A model generated the notes under the pieces. That model ran no database searches and was not told the DNA's origin. It saw only the letters and a program-made list of their open reading frames with translations. Positions 6,739 through 13,629 of a stretch of DNA of 13,642 bases are shown here, in pieces. This DNA is from Bacteroidales bacterium. GTDB lineage: Bacteria > Bacteroidota > Bacteroidia > Bacteroidales > P3. Both the position numbers and the translations under genes were made by a program. Location of the stretch: contig JAGCLI010000002.1 in assembly GCA_017647065.1 (NCBI GenBank), positions 1 through 13,642 on the forward strand, given 5' to 3'. The stretch's first letter is position 1; each line of letters begins with the position of its first letter.

Positions 6739-7564
6739 ACTCGAAACAGGCGAAAACTATCCTAAAGTAAAAAAAATAGTAGAATTAAACAAACTTCATA
6801 CAATTTGTTCGAGTGGAAAATGTCCAAATATAGGACAATGTTGGAGTATAGGCACTGCAACTTTTATGATTTCTGGTGATATATGTACGCGAAGCTGTAA
6901 GTTCTGTGCAACAAAGACAGGAGTTCCAATGCCATTGGACGAAAATGAACCACAAAAGATTGCAAACTCTGTCAATCTTATGAAATTAAAACATTGTGTT
7001 ATTACTTCTGTGGATAGAGATGACTTAGAAGACAAAAGTGCAAGTCATTGGGCAAAGACAATAGAAGAAACAAGAAAATTAAATCCAAATACAACAATAG
7101 AAGTCCTTACACCAGACTTTGACGGAGACGAAAAACTATTACAAATCGTTTTCGACGCAAAACCAGATGTGTTTGGGCATAATATGGAAACAGTAAAACG
7201 CCTTTCAAACCAAACACGCAGTAGAGCAAAGTACGATGTCAGCCTAAAAGTTCTTGAACTTGCCTCACAAGCAGGCTTGATTGCAAAAACAGGAATAATG
7301 GTTGGCTTAGGCGAAACCGAAGAAGAAGTTGTGGAACTAATGAAAGACGTAAGAAAAGTAGGAGTTAGACTTTTCACAATAGGACAATATCTTCAACCAA
7401 CCCACAAACATATTCCTGTAATAGAGTATGTAACACCCGAACAATTCGCAAAATACAAAGAAATAGGAATGTCCTTAGGATTTGATAACGTTGAAAGCGG
7501 TCCTTTGGTGCGTTCTTCCTATATGGCAGAGAAAACATTTATTGATGCGAAGATTAAAAAATAA
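6695..7564 (+). CDS. lipA: lipoyl synthase
   Basis: This radical-SAM enzyme inserts two sulfur atoms into protein-bound octanoyl groups to make the lipoyl cofactor of 2-oxoacid dehydrogenases and the glycine cleavage system. The 289-residue protein carries both iron-sulfur clusters: the auxiliary one in CSSGKCPNIGQC (C38, C43, C49) and the radical-SAM one in CTRSCKFC (C64, C68, C71). It also has IGQYLQPTHKHIPVIEYVTPEQF and the C-terminal RSSY motif (273-276) that ligates the auxiliary cluster. The ATG at 6695, inside the end of rnc, is needed to include the conserved KPEWLK start region, so the 44-bp overlap seems real and suggests translational coupling. The last codons (DAKIKK) already belong to a 21-bp repeat array that continues in frame past the TAA. 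Confidence 0.96.
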   Translation: MSNKSQRKPEWLKIKLETGENYPKVKKIVELNKLHTICSSGKCPNIGQCWSIGTATFMISGDICTRSCKFCATKTGVPMPLDENEPQKIANSVNLMKLKHCVITSVDRDDLEDKSASHWAKTIEETRKLNPNTTIEVLTPDFDGDEKLLQIVFDAKPDVFGHNMETVKRLSNQTRSRAKYDVSLKVLELASQAGLIAKTGIMVGLGETEEEVVELMKDVRKVGVRLFTIGQYLQPTHKHIPVIEYVTPEQFAKYKEIGMSLGFDNVESGPLVRSSYMAEKTFIDAKIKK

Positions 7565-7652
7565 AAAGCTAAGAAAAAAATCGAAAAAGCAAAGAAAAAA
7601 TTTAAAAAAGCAAAGAAAAAAGCGACTGATTCTAAGAAAAATCAGTCGCTTT
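7548..7652 (+). repeat. five 21-bp repeat units across the end of lipA, coding for Lys/Ala heptads
   Basis: Units start at 7548 (CGAAG), 7569 (CTAAG), 7590 (CAAAG), 7611 (CAAAG) and 7632 (CTAAG), each exactly 21 bp apart and followed by A-rich sequence. Units two to four share nearly identical cores. In the lipA frame they read AKIKK-stop-K, AKKKIEK, AKKKFKK, AKKKATD, SKKNQSL. The array therefore covers the last lipA codons and the terminator hairpin. It looks related to the repeats at 1881-1964. Confidence 0.65.
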
Positions 7653-7653
7653 T
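7618..7653. terminator. bidirectional intrinsic terminator between lipA and the LRR genes
   Basis: This is a perfect 14-bp stem, AAAAGCGACTGATT (7618-7631) with AATCAGTCGCTTTT (7640-7653), around an 8-base loop. It is followed by a T-rich run on the plus strand and, reading the other way, by the T-rich complement of the lipA-side A-tracts. It can end the acpP-fabF-rnc-lipA transcript from the left and the LRR transcript from the right. Confidence 0.88.
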
Positions 7654-8043
7654 CTTTGTTTTTTATTTTATTGCTTTATGACTTTCTTTATCAGAATTTT
7701 GTCTTTATAGATTAGTTTTAGGTAATAAAAACCAGCAGGTAATGATTCAATATTTATACTCTTAGTATTATAAAATTTCATTACACGTTTGCCCGTAAAA
7801 TCCATTACTTCACACTCTTTTATCATATCACTAAAATAGAGTTCTTTGCTTGTAGGATTTGGATATAAAGAAAGAGAACATTCTTCTACATCATTTAGAG
7901 ACACATTCACAGAAAGATTTAAAACAATCACACTGTCGCAACCATTATCGGTAGTGAAATATTGATAATATGTACCTTCTTCGCTTTCATTGAAACCATA
8001 GTCGGTGTAAACTTCTCCTTCGTTTATAGTAGTGTCTATAATA
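7651..8043 (-). repeat. downstream copy of a 393-bp duplicated 3' module
   Basis: This aligns without gaps to 9318-9710 at an offset of 1667. The first 113 bases (7651-7763) are identical, a patch at 7764-7848 is diverged, and 7849-8043 differs at only four positions. It covers the stop codon, the sorting domain and the preceding CDSVIVLNLSV module of the LRR protein, and ends abruptly in more diverged sequence. Confidence 0.9.
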
Positions 8044-9305
8044 TTTCTTATTTCTCCAAAGATAGCAACAAGATTTGTATCGCTGTCAAGCTCAATCACA
8101 CGAGGATTTTCTGTATTCCCGTCATTCCAAGAGTGAAACTGAAAACAAGTGTTTGCAGTTGCAGTAAGGGTGGCAGAAGAGCAATCTCTTTGCATTGTAA
8201 CAACTCCTTTGTTTTCGTCATTTGAAGAAACAACTACGTCATAGACTATTTCGGAAATGTTATTTGTAAAGTAATGAGACCAAGCGGGAGAAGAAGCATA
8301 TTCTTGCACCGCTCCACAAGCAACAATTAGGTCCGCATTGTTTGGACTTGGGAAGTTGTGATTTAGAAATGGTAATTCTGGTGGGGTAGGTGCTAAAACA
8401 GTTACTGTTTGCAGTGCATTGCAATTTTTAAATGTGTTTTCTGCAATATAAATTAAACCTTTGCCCAAAGTAACGTTGGTTAAAGATGTGCAACCTTCAA
8501 ATACGCCTGAAACAAGTGTGAAGGAATCTTTTCCAAGTGAATCAATGGCATTTGGAATTACTATTGAGGTTAAACTTTTACAGCCGTTAAAAATGGAATT
8601 TCCAAGATTGGTTATGGTGTTTGGAAGGTTTATTGTTGTTAAACTATCATCTAACGCGAATGCTCCGTCATCTATGTGTGTTAATCCTTGTGCAATGTTC
8701 ACTGTTTTTAAACTTTTTATGTTTTGAGCAAAGTTTTTAGGTATTCTTTGTACGCTATCGCCTATTTGAATATGTTCAATAGGAGTGTAAACAAATGGGT
8801 GAGAATTTCCACTGAGAAAATCCTCACAGTCTTGTGCGTTATATGATAATAGTGTCATAGCTTCGCAGTGTTTAAAAGCGTTATCTCCAATAAGAGTTAC
8901 TTTATGTGGAATGGAAATGTTTGTTAGGCTATGACAACACTCAAATGCACTGTTTCCAATGTAGGTAAGGCTATTTGGAAGATTGATAGATAATAAACTT
9001 ATGCAATTAAAAAATGCCCAACCTCCAATAGAAGTAATAGTGTTTGGCAGATTTACTCCCTTTAATTGCTCACAATATGAAAAGGCACTTTCACCTATTG
9101 CGGTAACTATGTAAGTTACGCCGTTGTGGATAAGAGTTTCAGGAATCGTAACACTTATCACATCTCCTCTGCACGATATTACTGTTACATACTCTTTGTT
9201 TCCTGAATTTTTTTGATAGGTTACATCTCCTACTCTAAAAGATGGTTGAGAAAATGCTACGTTTACAAACAGCAGCGATAAGATAACAAATAACGTTTTT
9301 TTCAT
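7668..9305 (-). CDS. secreted BspA-like leucine-rich-repeat protein with T9SS sorting domain
   Basis: The 545-residue protein is predicted to be surface-exposed. It has a signal peptide (1-19, ending VAFS before Q) and, from about 50 to 305, repeats of the LRR_5/BspA type (pattern xSIxxxAFxxCxxLxxIxLPNxLxxIG). A region similar to divergent InlB B-repeats follows (about 354-416, SNDENKGVV ... LVAIF), then a DTTINEGEVYTDYGF ... NGCDSVIVLNLSV module (423-467). A type A T9SS C-terminal domain completes it (about 474-545, LSLYPNPTS, SLPAGFYYLKLIYKDK, KKVIKQ). Family knowledge suggests adhesion or host/matrix binding after export by the type IX system; the ligand is unknown. It lies 29 bases downstream of a paralogue and is probably cotranscribed with it. 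A strong Shine-Dalgarno sequence precedes the ATG. Confidence 0.88.
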   Translation of the reverse strand: MKKTLFVILSLLFVNVAFSQPSFRVGDVTYQKNSGNKEYVTVISCRGDVISVTIPETLIHNGVTYIVTAIGESAFSYCEQLKGVNLPNTITSIGGWAFFNCISLLSINLPNSLTYIGNSAFECCHSLTNISIPHKVTLIGDNAFKHCEAMTLLSYNAQDCEDFLSGNSHPFVYTPIEHIQIGDSVQRIPKNFAQNIKSLKTVNIAQGLTHIDDGAFALDDSLTTINLPNTITNLGNSIFNGCKSLTSIVIPNAIDSLGKDSFTLVSGVFEGCTSLTNVTLGKGLIYIAENTFKNCNALQTVTVLAPTPPELPFLNHNFPSPNNADLIVACGAVQEYASSPAWSHYFTNNISEIVYDVVVSSNDENKGVVTMQRDCSSATLTATANTCFQFHSWNDGNTENPRVIELDSDTNLVAIFGEIRNIIDTTINEGEVYTDYGFNESEEGTYYQYFTTDNGCDSVIVLNLSVNVSLNDVEECSLSLYPNPTSKELYFSDMIKECEVMDFTGKRVMKFYNTKSINIESLPAGFYYLKLIYKDKILIKKVIKQ

Positions 9306-9310
9306 TTTAC

Positions 9311-9316
9311 CCTCCT
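9311..9316 (-). promoter_or_regulatory. strong Shine-Dalgarno site of the downstream LRR gene
   Basis: On the minus strand AGGAGG stands five bases before the ATG at 9305, within ATAGGAGGGTAAAATG. Most genes in this window lack such a site, as is usual in Bacteroidetes, so this is exceptional and fixes the start codon. Confidence 0.75.
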
Positions 9317-9317
9317 A

Positions 9318-9710
9318 TTTCTTTGTTTTTTATTTTATTGCTTTATGACTTTCTTTATCAGAATTTTGTCTTTATAGATTAGTTTTAGGTAATAAAAACC
9401 AGCAGGTAATGATTCAATATTTATACTCTTGGTATTAGAGAATGTTCTTATACACTTACCTGCTGAGTTCATTACTTCTATTTTTTCAATCGGTTCATTA
9501 AAATTGATTTCTCCACTTGTAGGATTTGGATATAAAGAAAGAGAACATTCTTCTACATCATTTAAAGACACATTCACAGAAAGATTTAAAACAATCACAC
9601 TGTCGCAACCATTATCGGTAGTGAAATATTGATAATATGTACCTTGCTCACTTTCATTGAAACCATAGTCGGTGTAAACTTCTCCTTCGTTTATAGTAGT
9701 GTCTATAATA
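9318..9710 (-). repeat. upstream copy of the 393-bp duplicated 3' module
   Basis: This is the partner of 7651-8043, covering the end of the longer LRR gene and 17 bases of its 3' flank up to the Shine-Dalgarno region of the next gene. The hairpin that follows the other copy is absent here, so transcription probably reads through into the second LRR gene. Confidence 0.9.
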
Positions 9711-11182
9711 AATCCTAATTCCATAAATATAGCAACTATATTAGTGTCGCTTTCCAAAACAACTGTACGAGGATTTTCTTTAACTCCATCGCTCCAAGAA
9801 TAAAATTTAAAACAAGGATTTGCAGTTGCAGTAATAGTTGCAGTAGAGCAATCTCTTTGCATATCAACAACTCCTTTATTTTCGTCATTTGAATAAATAT
9901 TTACTTGATACACTATCTCAGTCATATTGTTTGCAAAATAATATGACCAATCGTATGAATTTTGATAATTAGGCAAAGCATCACAACCCACTACTAAAGC
10001 TACGTTGTTAGTATTAGCGAAAGTATTATATACATATTGGAATGTAGGAGGAATTGTGGCCAAACTAACTAATGTTTGTAAAGAAGTACAATTATTAAAT
10101 GTAGCTTCCGAGATATATTTCAAGTCTTTACCAAGAGTAATTTTAGTTAAAGAAGAACAACCTTCAAATGTGCCAGGATAAAGAGCGTAACCATACAGTT
10201 TACCAAGCGAATCAACACTGTTAGGAACTACAAAAGTATTTAAGCTTGTGCAATTTTTAAAAGCTCCATCGCCTATATAAGTAAGATTATTTGTGAGAAA
10301 ATCTACCGAATTTAAGTTGATACAATCTTCAAATGCCTCATCGTCAATGCGAGTAACGTTATTTGGAATTGTTATTGAGTTTAAACTGCCACAACCTTTA
10401 AAAGCGCCGATACCGATGTAAGTAAGATTATTTGTAAGGGTTATTGAACTTAAATTATCGCACTCTAAAAATGCCTCTTCTCCTATATGAGTGATACTAT
10501 CTGGAAGATTTAATGTAGTGAAACCATCATAATAAGCAAATGCTTTCTTTCCAATATGGGTTATATTATTTGAAAAATTTATTGTTGTTATACTATCCAT
10601 ATCATAAAGAAAGTTTTCTGGTATTTTTTCTACATTATCACCTATATTTATCGTTGAAATACTTGAGTTGCTAAACGGGTGGTCAGTCCCTGCTGAGAAT
10701 CCATTACAATTTTTTGCGTTATAATCCAAGGTTGTTAAATTAGTACAAGAACCAAATATTGCTGCACCAATGTGTTTAACGCTATCAGGAATAGTAAACG
10801 AAGTTAAATTAGGACAATAAGTAAATGCCCAATTGCCAATATTAGTAATACTATTTGGCATTACAACAGAAGATAGGTTTTCGCAACATTGAAAAGCTGA
10901 TTGACCAATAGATGTAACAGTGTTAGGAATAATGACAGAAATTATATCGTCTCTCCACATAAAGGCTCTACCGTCTATTGCGACAACAGTATATTTTACA
11001 TTATTAAACGTTACAACGTCTGGAATAATTACGGTATCTTGGTTATTATAGCAGCCCCAAACCGCTACACTGCCATTATCAATTACTATATACTGAAAAC
11101 CATTTAAATTAAAAAGTTGTTGTGCTAAAACTATTGCATTAGTAAATAATATTGCACAAATTAAAGATAAGATTTTTTTCAT
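9335..11182 (-). CDS. secreted BspA-like leucine-rich-repeat protein with T9SS sorting domain, longer paralogue
   Basis: The 615-residue protein has the same architecture as its downstream neighbour. A signal peptide (1-20, ending IVLA before QQ) leads into LRR_5 repeats from about 50 to 385, with more copies than the neighbour. Then come a B-repeat-like region (about 424-486), the DTTINEGEVYTDYGF ... NGCDSVIVLNLSV module (493-537) and a T9SS C-terminal domain (about 544-615). The LRR regions of the two proteins are only moderately similar while the C-terminal modules are nearly identical in DNA, which points to gene conversion or recent exchange of the export module. It is first in a probable two-gene operon. 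An AGGAGG site lies eight bases before the ATG. No standard TAnnTTTG promoter is obvious upstream. Confidence 0.88.
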   Translation of the reverse strand: MKKILSLICAILFTNAIVLAQQLFNLNGFQYIVIDNGSVAVWGCYNNQDTVIIPDVVTFNNVKYTVVAIDGRAFMWRDDIISVIIPNTVTSIGQSAFQCCENLSSVVMPNSITNIGNWAFTYCPNLTSFTIPDSVKHIGAAIFGSCTNLTTLDYNAKNCNGFSAGTDHPFSNSSISTINIGDNVEKIPENFLYDMDSITTINFSNNITHIGKKAFAYYDGFTTLNLPDSITHIGEEAFLECDNLSSITLTNNLTYIGIGAFKGCGSLNSITIPNNVTRIDDEAFEDCINLNSVDFLTNNLTYIGDGAFKNCTSLNTFVVPNSVDSLGKLYGYALYPGTFEGCSSLTKITLGKDLKYISEATFNNCTSLQTLVSLATIPPTFQYVYNTFANTNNVALVVGCDALPNYQNSYDWSYYFANNMTEIVYQVNIYSNDENKGVVDMQRDCSTATITATANPCFKFYSWSDGVKENPRTVVLESDTNIVAIFMELGFIIDTTINEGEVYTDYGFNESEQGTYYQYFTTDNGCDSVIVLNLSVNVSLNDVEECSLSLYPNPTSGEINFNEPIEKIEVMNSAGKCIRTFSNTKSINIESLPAGFYYLKLIYKDKILIKKVIKQ

Positions 11183-11190
11183 AATTTTGT

Positions 11191-11196
11191 CCTCCT
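11191..11196 (-). promoter_or_regulatory. strong Shine-Dalgarno site of the upstream LRR gene
   Basis: On the minus strand AATAGGAGGAC places AGGAGG eight bases before the ATG at 11182. The same ATAGGAGG string precedes the paralogue, so the feature is shared by the pair and not by their neighbours. Confidence 0.75.
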
Positions 11197-11244
11197 ATTT
11201 TTTGTTTCTTATATATAATACAAGATTTTTGTGCAAATCGTTTC

Positions 11245-11344
11245 ACTTTGTGTAATTTTTCTTTGAATAAAAAAAATAACTCTTTGAAATAATTTTCTAA
11301 ATCAAAGAGTTATTTAAAAAAATCAAAGAAAAAAAATTGTTCTT
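11245..11344. repeat. 21-bp repeats in two inverted pairs
   Basis: On the plus strand CAAAG units start at 11303 and 11324 (21 bp apart). On the minus strand CAAAG units start at 11286 and 11265 (also 21 bp apart). The core CAAAGAGTTATTT is present once in each orientation. The linking sequence AATTTTCTAAATCA (11291-11304) recurs exactly at 374-387. This fills most of the spacer between the Gate-domain gene and the LRR operon. Confidence 0.6.
11274..11315 (-). terminator. probable terminator of the Gate-domain gene, built from inverted repeat units
   Basis: This is a perfect 14-bp stem, AAATAACTCTTTGA (11274-11287) with TCAAAGAGTTATTT (11302-11315), around a 14-base loop. On the minus strand it is followed by a T-run, and it lies 33 bases past the gene's TAG. 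The AT-rich stem is weaker than those at 652-689 and 7618-7653, so an operator role is also possible. Confidence 0.5.
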
Positions 11345-11348
11345 TTTT

Positions 11349-12491
11349 CTATAAGATTAGTCCAACTAAAACAAAGGTCCAGTGTGCTACGATTCCGGCA
11401 CAAAGACCTGCGATTGTGTGTGCTAAAAGTGCTTTTGAGATAAGTTTTCTATAACCTAATGAGTCTAACATTGCGGTGTGAGTTGATAAATAACCGCTCC
11501 AACACATTCCCATTGCAGTAAAGACTGCTATTGCGTTTGCATCTAATATTCCGTTTTCTGCAAAGGTTGGTAAAAGTCCAAGAGCTGCTCCAACAGCACC
11601 AAGAGCTGTCATAGGGAATGCTATTAATTCCATGCTTTCAAATCCAAATAACCATTTGAACACAAAATCTATTTTTTCTGCAAGCCAAGGTAAAATAGGA
11701 ACTCCTTCGTATGCTACTCCTGCATAGCCAGCTGCTGCATCTTTTGGTCCAAAAGTTATCATCATTACAAGAGTTGAGATAATTAAAACGCCAGGGATTA
11801 TTTGTAAACCAAGATCTACCCCGTTTTTACCTCCATCTAAGATAGCGTTCATTATTCTTATGAAAAGGCTTTCTTTCTTTTCTTCTTGTTCTTCTACAAC
11901 TTCTTCCTTGCTTTCTTCTTCTACTACAGGAGAATTCATTTCAGGATATGCTTTAAGTACTGATCTTTGCATAAGTCTTGTAGAAATTATACTTCCAACA
12001 AAGGCACCAAACAATCCAACTAATGCTCCTGTTATTTCTCCGTAGCCAATCATTGTGATAATCACAACAAATCCCATTCCGAAAGCAGTTCCGAAGTTTG
12101 TAAGTGATACTAATTGATATTTTTTAAAGAACTTGCTAAAACTTTTGTCTTTTGCTAATGAGATAATTGCAGGATTGTCTGAAAGGAATGTCATAACTGC
12201 TCCTAAGGCTCCAACACCTGGAAGTCTGAAAAGAGGTTTCATCAATGGTTTTAGCAGTTTTTCCAAAAGGGCTACAACACCAAATTCTGAGAATAATTTA
12301 CTTAATGCTCCTGTTAATACAGTTATACCCATAAGATAAAAGACTGTGTTAAGCAAAAGGTCATGTGCTGTGTTCATTATTGTTTTTAGCATATTTGATG
12401 CACCCATTTTGCTTCCTAAAACAAGGAATCCTCCAATGAGTATTACCAAAAACAATAAGGCACCGAGCGTTTTTTTTGTCGATTTCTTCAT
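11349..12491 (-). CDS. Gate (nucleoside-recognition) domain membrane protein
   Basis: This 380-residue inner-membrane protein has hydrophobic segments near residues 9-26, 45-65, 92-104, 128-150, 153-172, 228-247, 288-308, 318-335 and 353-378. A strongly acidic cytoplasmic linker (about 189-207, many Glu) splits it into two halves. The halves, with motifs such as GVGALGAVMTFLSDNPAII (92-110) and GAVGAALGLLP (298-308) plus WSGYLSTHTAMLDSLG (331-346), resemble the Gate/nucleoside-recognition group, relatives of SpmA/SpmB and nucleoside transporters. I recall similar proteins named as CD0519/CD1768-type membrane proteins; their substrate is not established. The ATG at 12491 lies 22 bases after the porin's stop, so the two are likely one operon. 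The stop is TAG. Confidence 0.7.
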   Translation of the reverse strand: MKKSTKKTLGALLFLVILIGGFLVLGSKMGASNMLKTIMNTAHDLLLNTVFYLMGITVLTGALSKLFSEFGVVALLEKLLKPLMKPLFRLPGVGALGAVMTFLSDNPAIISLAKDKSFSKFFKKYQLVSLTNFGTAFGMGFVVIITMIGYGEITGALVGLFGAFVGSIISTRLMQRSVLKAYPEMNSPVVEEESKEEVVEEQEEKKESLFIRIMNAILDGGKNGVDLGLQIIPGVLIISTLVMMITFGPKDAAAGYAGVAYEGVPILPWLAEKIDFVFKWLFGFESMELIAFPMTALGAVGAALGLLPTFAENGILDANAIAVFTAMGMCWSGYLSTHTAMLDSLGYRKLISKALLAHTIAGLCAGIVAHWTFVLVGLIL

Positions 12492-12513
12492 TCTATATTT
12501 AACTTTTATTGAT

Positions 12514-13515
12514 TTATTTTAATTTCATATTCCATGTGATACCTGCGTTAAAGAATAAGTTTGCAGGTTCTCTGTTATTTGAAGATATTATTGCGTGAAG
12601 TCTTACGTCTTTGCTGTTTTTGATTGGGAAATATTCAACTCCCGCTCCGTAAAGCATATAATCTGTTCCCGGAGCTACTGTCATTGTCCAATAATTTGGA
12701 GAAATAAAACGTGAATATTCTGATTTGTTTTGGTCGAAAGATACTTTTGCGAAAATATTCAATTGAGGTAATTGATATTTTACTTGTGTTGCTAATGTGA
12801 AATCTGAAAAGAAATTCTTTTGTCCGTCAATGTATTTGTTTGTATAGTCAAGGTCTATTACAAAATCACTAAAATAGAATTGGTTTCCTAAGGCTATATA
12901 ATTTACATAATTGCCTTCGTTATATTCTATAAGGTTTGCTGAATATAAAGTTTTCCAAAAATCAGTTATGTTGCCATTCCATAAAAGGTTGTAGGCGAAA
13001 AGTCCATCAAAAGGTTGTTGTTTGAAAATTGAATTGCTGATTTGGAAGGTTAAAGCTTGATTTTTTGCATCATTACTCCAAGTAAGAGATGTTCCAAATT
13101 CATAACAAGAAGGCATAACATTGCAAAAATCTGAATAGAAGTAAACATCTATTGGAGCGTAGTCATATTCAAATCCTCCTATTGCTACGACTTGTTTTCC
13201 TACTGAAAGGGTAAAATTGTTGTTTATATGGTAAGAAAGATACGCCCAATCAGTTGCTTCAAAGAAATTTGAAGTAAAATTTGTACGATTCAATCTTTGA
13301 CGCCAATGATATTCAAATTTGTCGTTGATCTTTCCATCTAACATTATGTTAAGGAACTTTCCTGCAAAACCAACTCGGTCGTTAATGCTGTTGTTATCAA
13401 AGTATTCGTAATCGAAATCGGCTCTCGTGTTGAATCTTAGAGAGAAATCATTGTTTTGAGCAAAGGATAGAGATGTTATTGCAACAAAACACAAAAATAA
13501 TACTACTTTTTTCAT
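12514..13515 (-). CDS. outer membrane porin, Porin_O_P-like
   Basis: The 333-residue protein has a signal peptide MKKVVLFLCFVAITSLSFA cleaved before QNN. It then runs as a series of amphipathic strands rich in Phe/Tyr/Asn, ending in LFFNAGITWNMKLK. Features such as FRFNTRADFDYEY-like early strands (here LRFNTRADFDYEYFD), KINDKFEYHWRQRLNR and TLSVGKQVVAIGGFEYDYAPIDVYFYSDF match the phosphate-selective porin O/P type common in Bacteroidetes. True substrate selectivity cannot be inferred. The frame extends upstream to a TTG at 13542, but that lies inside the -7 promoter element, so the ATG at 13515 is the start. It is first in a probable operon with the Gate-domain membrane protein, together offering an outer-membrane pore and an inner-membrane carrier. 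Confidence 0.8.
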   Translation of the reverse strand: MKKVVLFLCFVAITSLSFAQNNDFSLRFNTRADFDYEYFDNNSINDRVGFAGKFLNIMLDGKINDKFEYHWRQRLNRTNFTSNFFEATDWAYLSYHINNNFTLSVGKQVVAIGGFEYDYAPIDVYFYSDFCNVMPSCYEFGTSLTWSNDAKNQALTFQISNSIFKQQPFDGLFAYNLLWNGNITDFWKTLYSANLIEYNEGNYVNYIALGNQFYFSDFVIDLDYTNKYIDGQKNFFSDFTLATQVKYQLPQLNIFAKVSFDQNKSEYSRFISPNYWTMTVAPGTDYMLYGAGVEYFPIKNSKDVRLHAIISSNNREPANLFFNAGITWNMKLK

Positions 13516-13539
13516 ATAAAAATCTTTAAAATTAGGCGG

Positions 13540-13547
13540 CAAAGGTA
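13540..13547 (-). promoter_or_regulatory. -7 element of the porin/Gate-domain operon
   Basis: On the minus strand this reads TACCTTTG, a perfect TAnnTTTG, 24 bases upstream of the porin ATG. No clear TTTG is seen at the -33 position. Confidence 0.5.
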
Positions 13548-13598
13548 CGAAAAAAGAGTAAGAAACTAAGAAAATACTATTGAAAATTACGCTTATTC

Positions 13599-13629
13599 TT
13601 TGTAAACTTCAAAATATTCAGTACTTTTG
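13599..13629 (+). promoter_or_regulatory. promoter for a gene beyond the right edge
   Basis: TTTG (13599-13602), a 19-base spacer and TACTTTTG (13622-13629) match the Bacteroidetes -33/-7 consensus at ideal spacing. The window ends 13 bases later, so the transcribed gene is not seen. It would diverge from the porin. Confidence 0.6.

Noticed and set aside
7565..7680. A lysine-rich histone-like protein after lipA
   Set aside because: There is no start codon or upstream signal, the frame is that of lipA past its stop, and it runs through a strong terminator hairpin. Repeats explain it.
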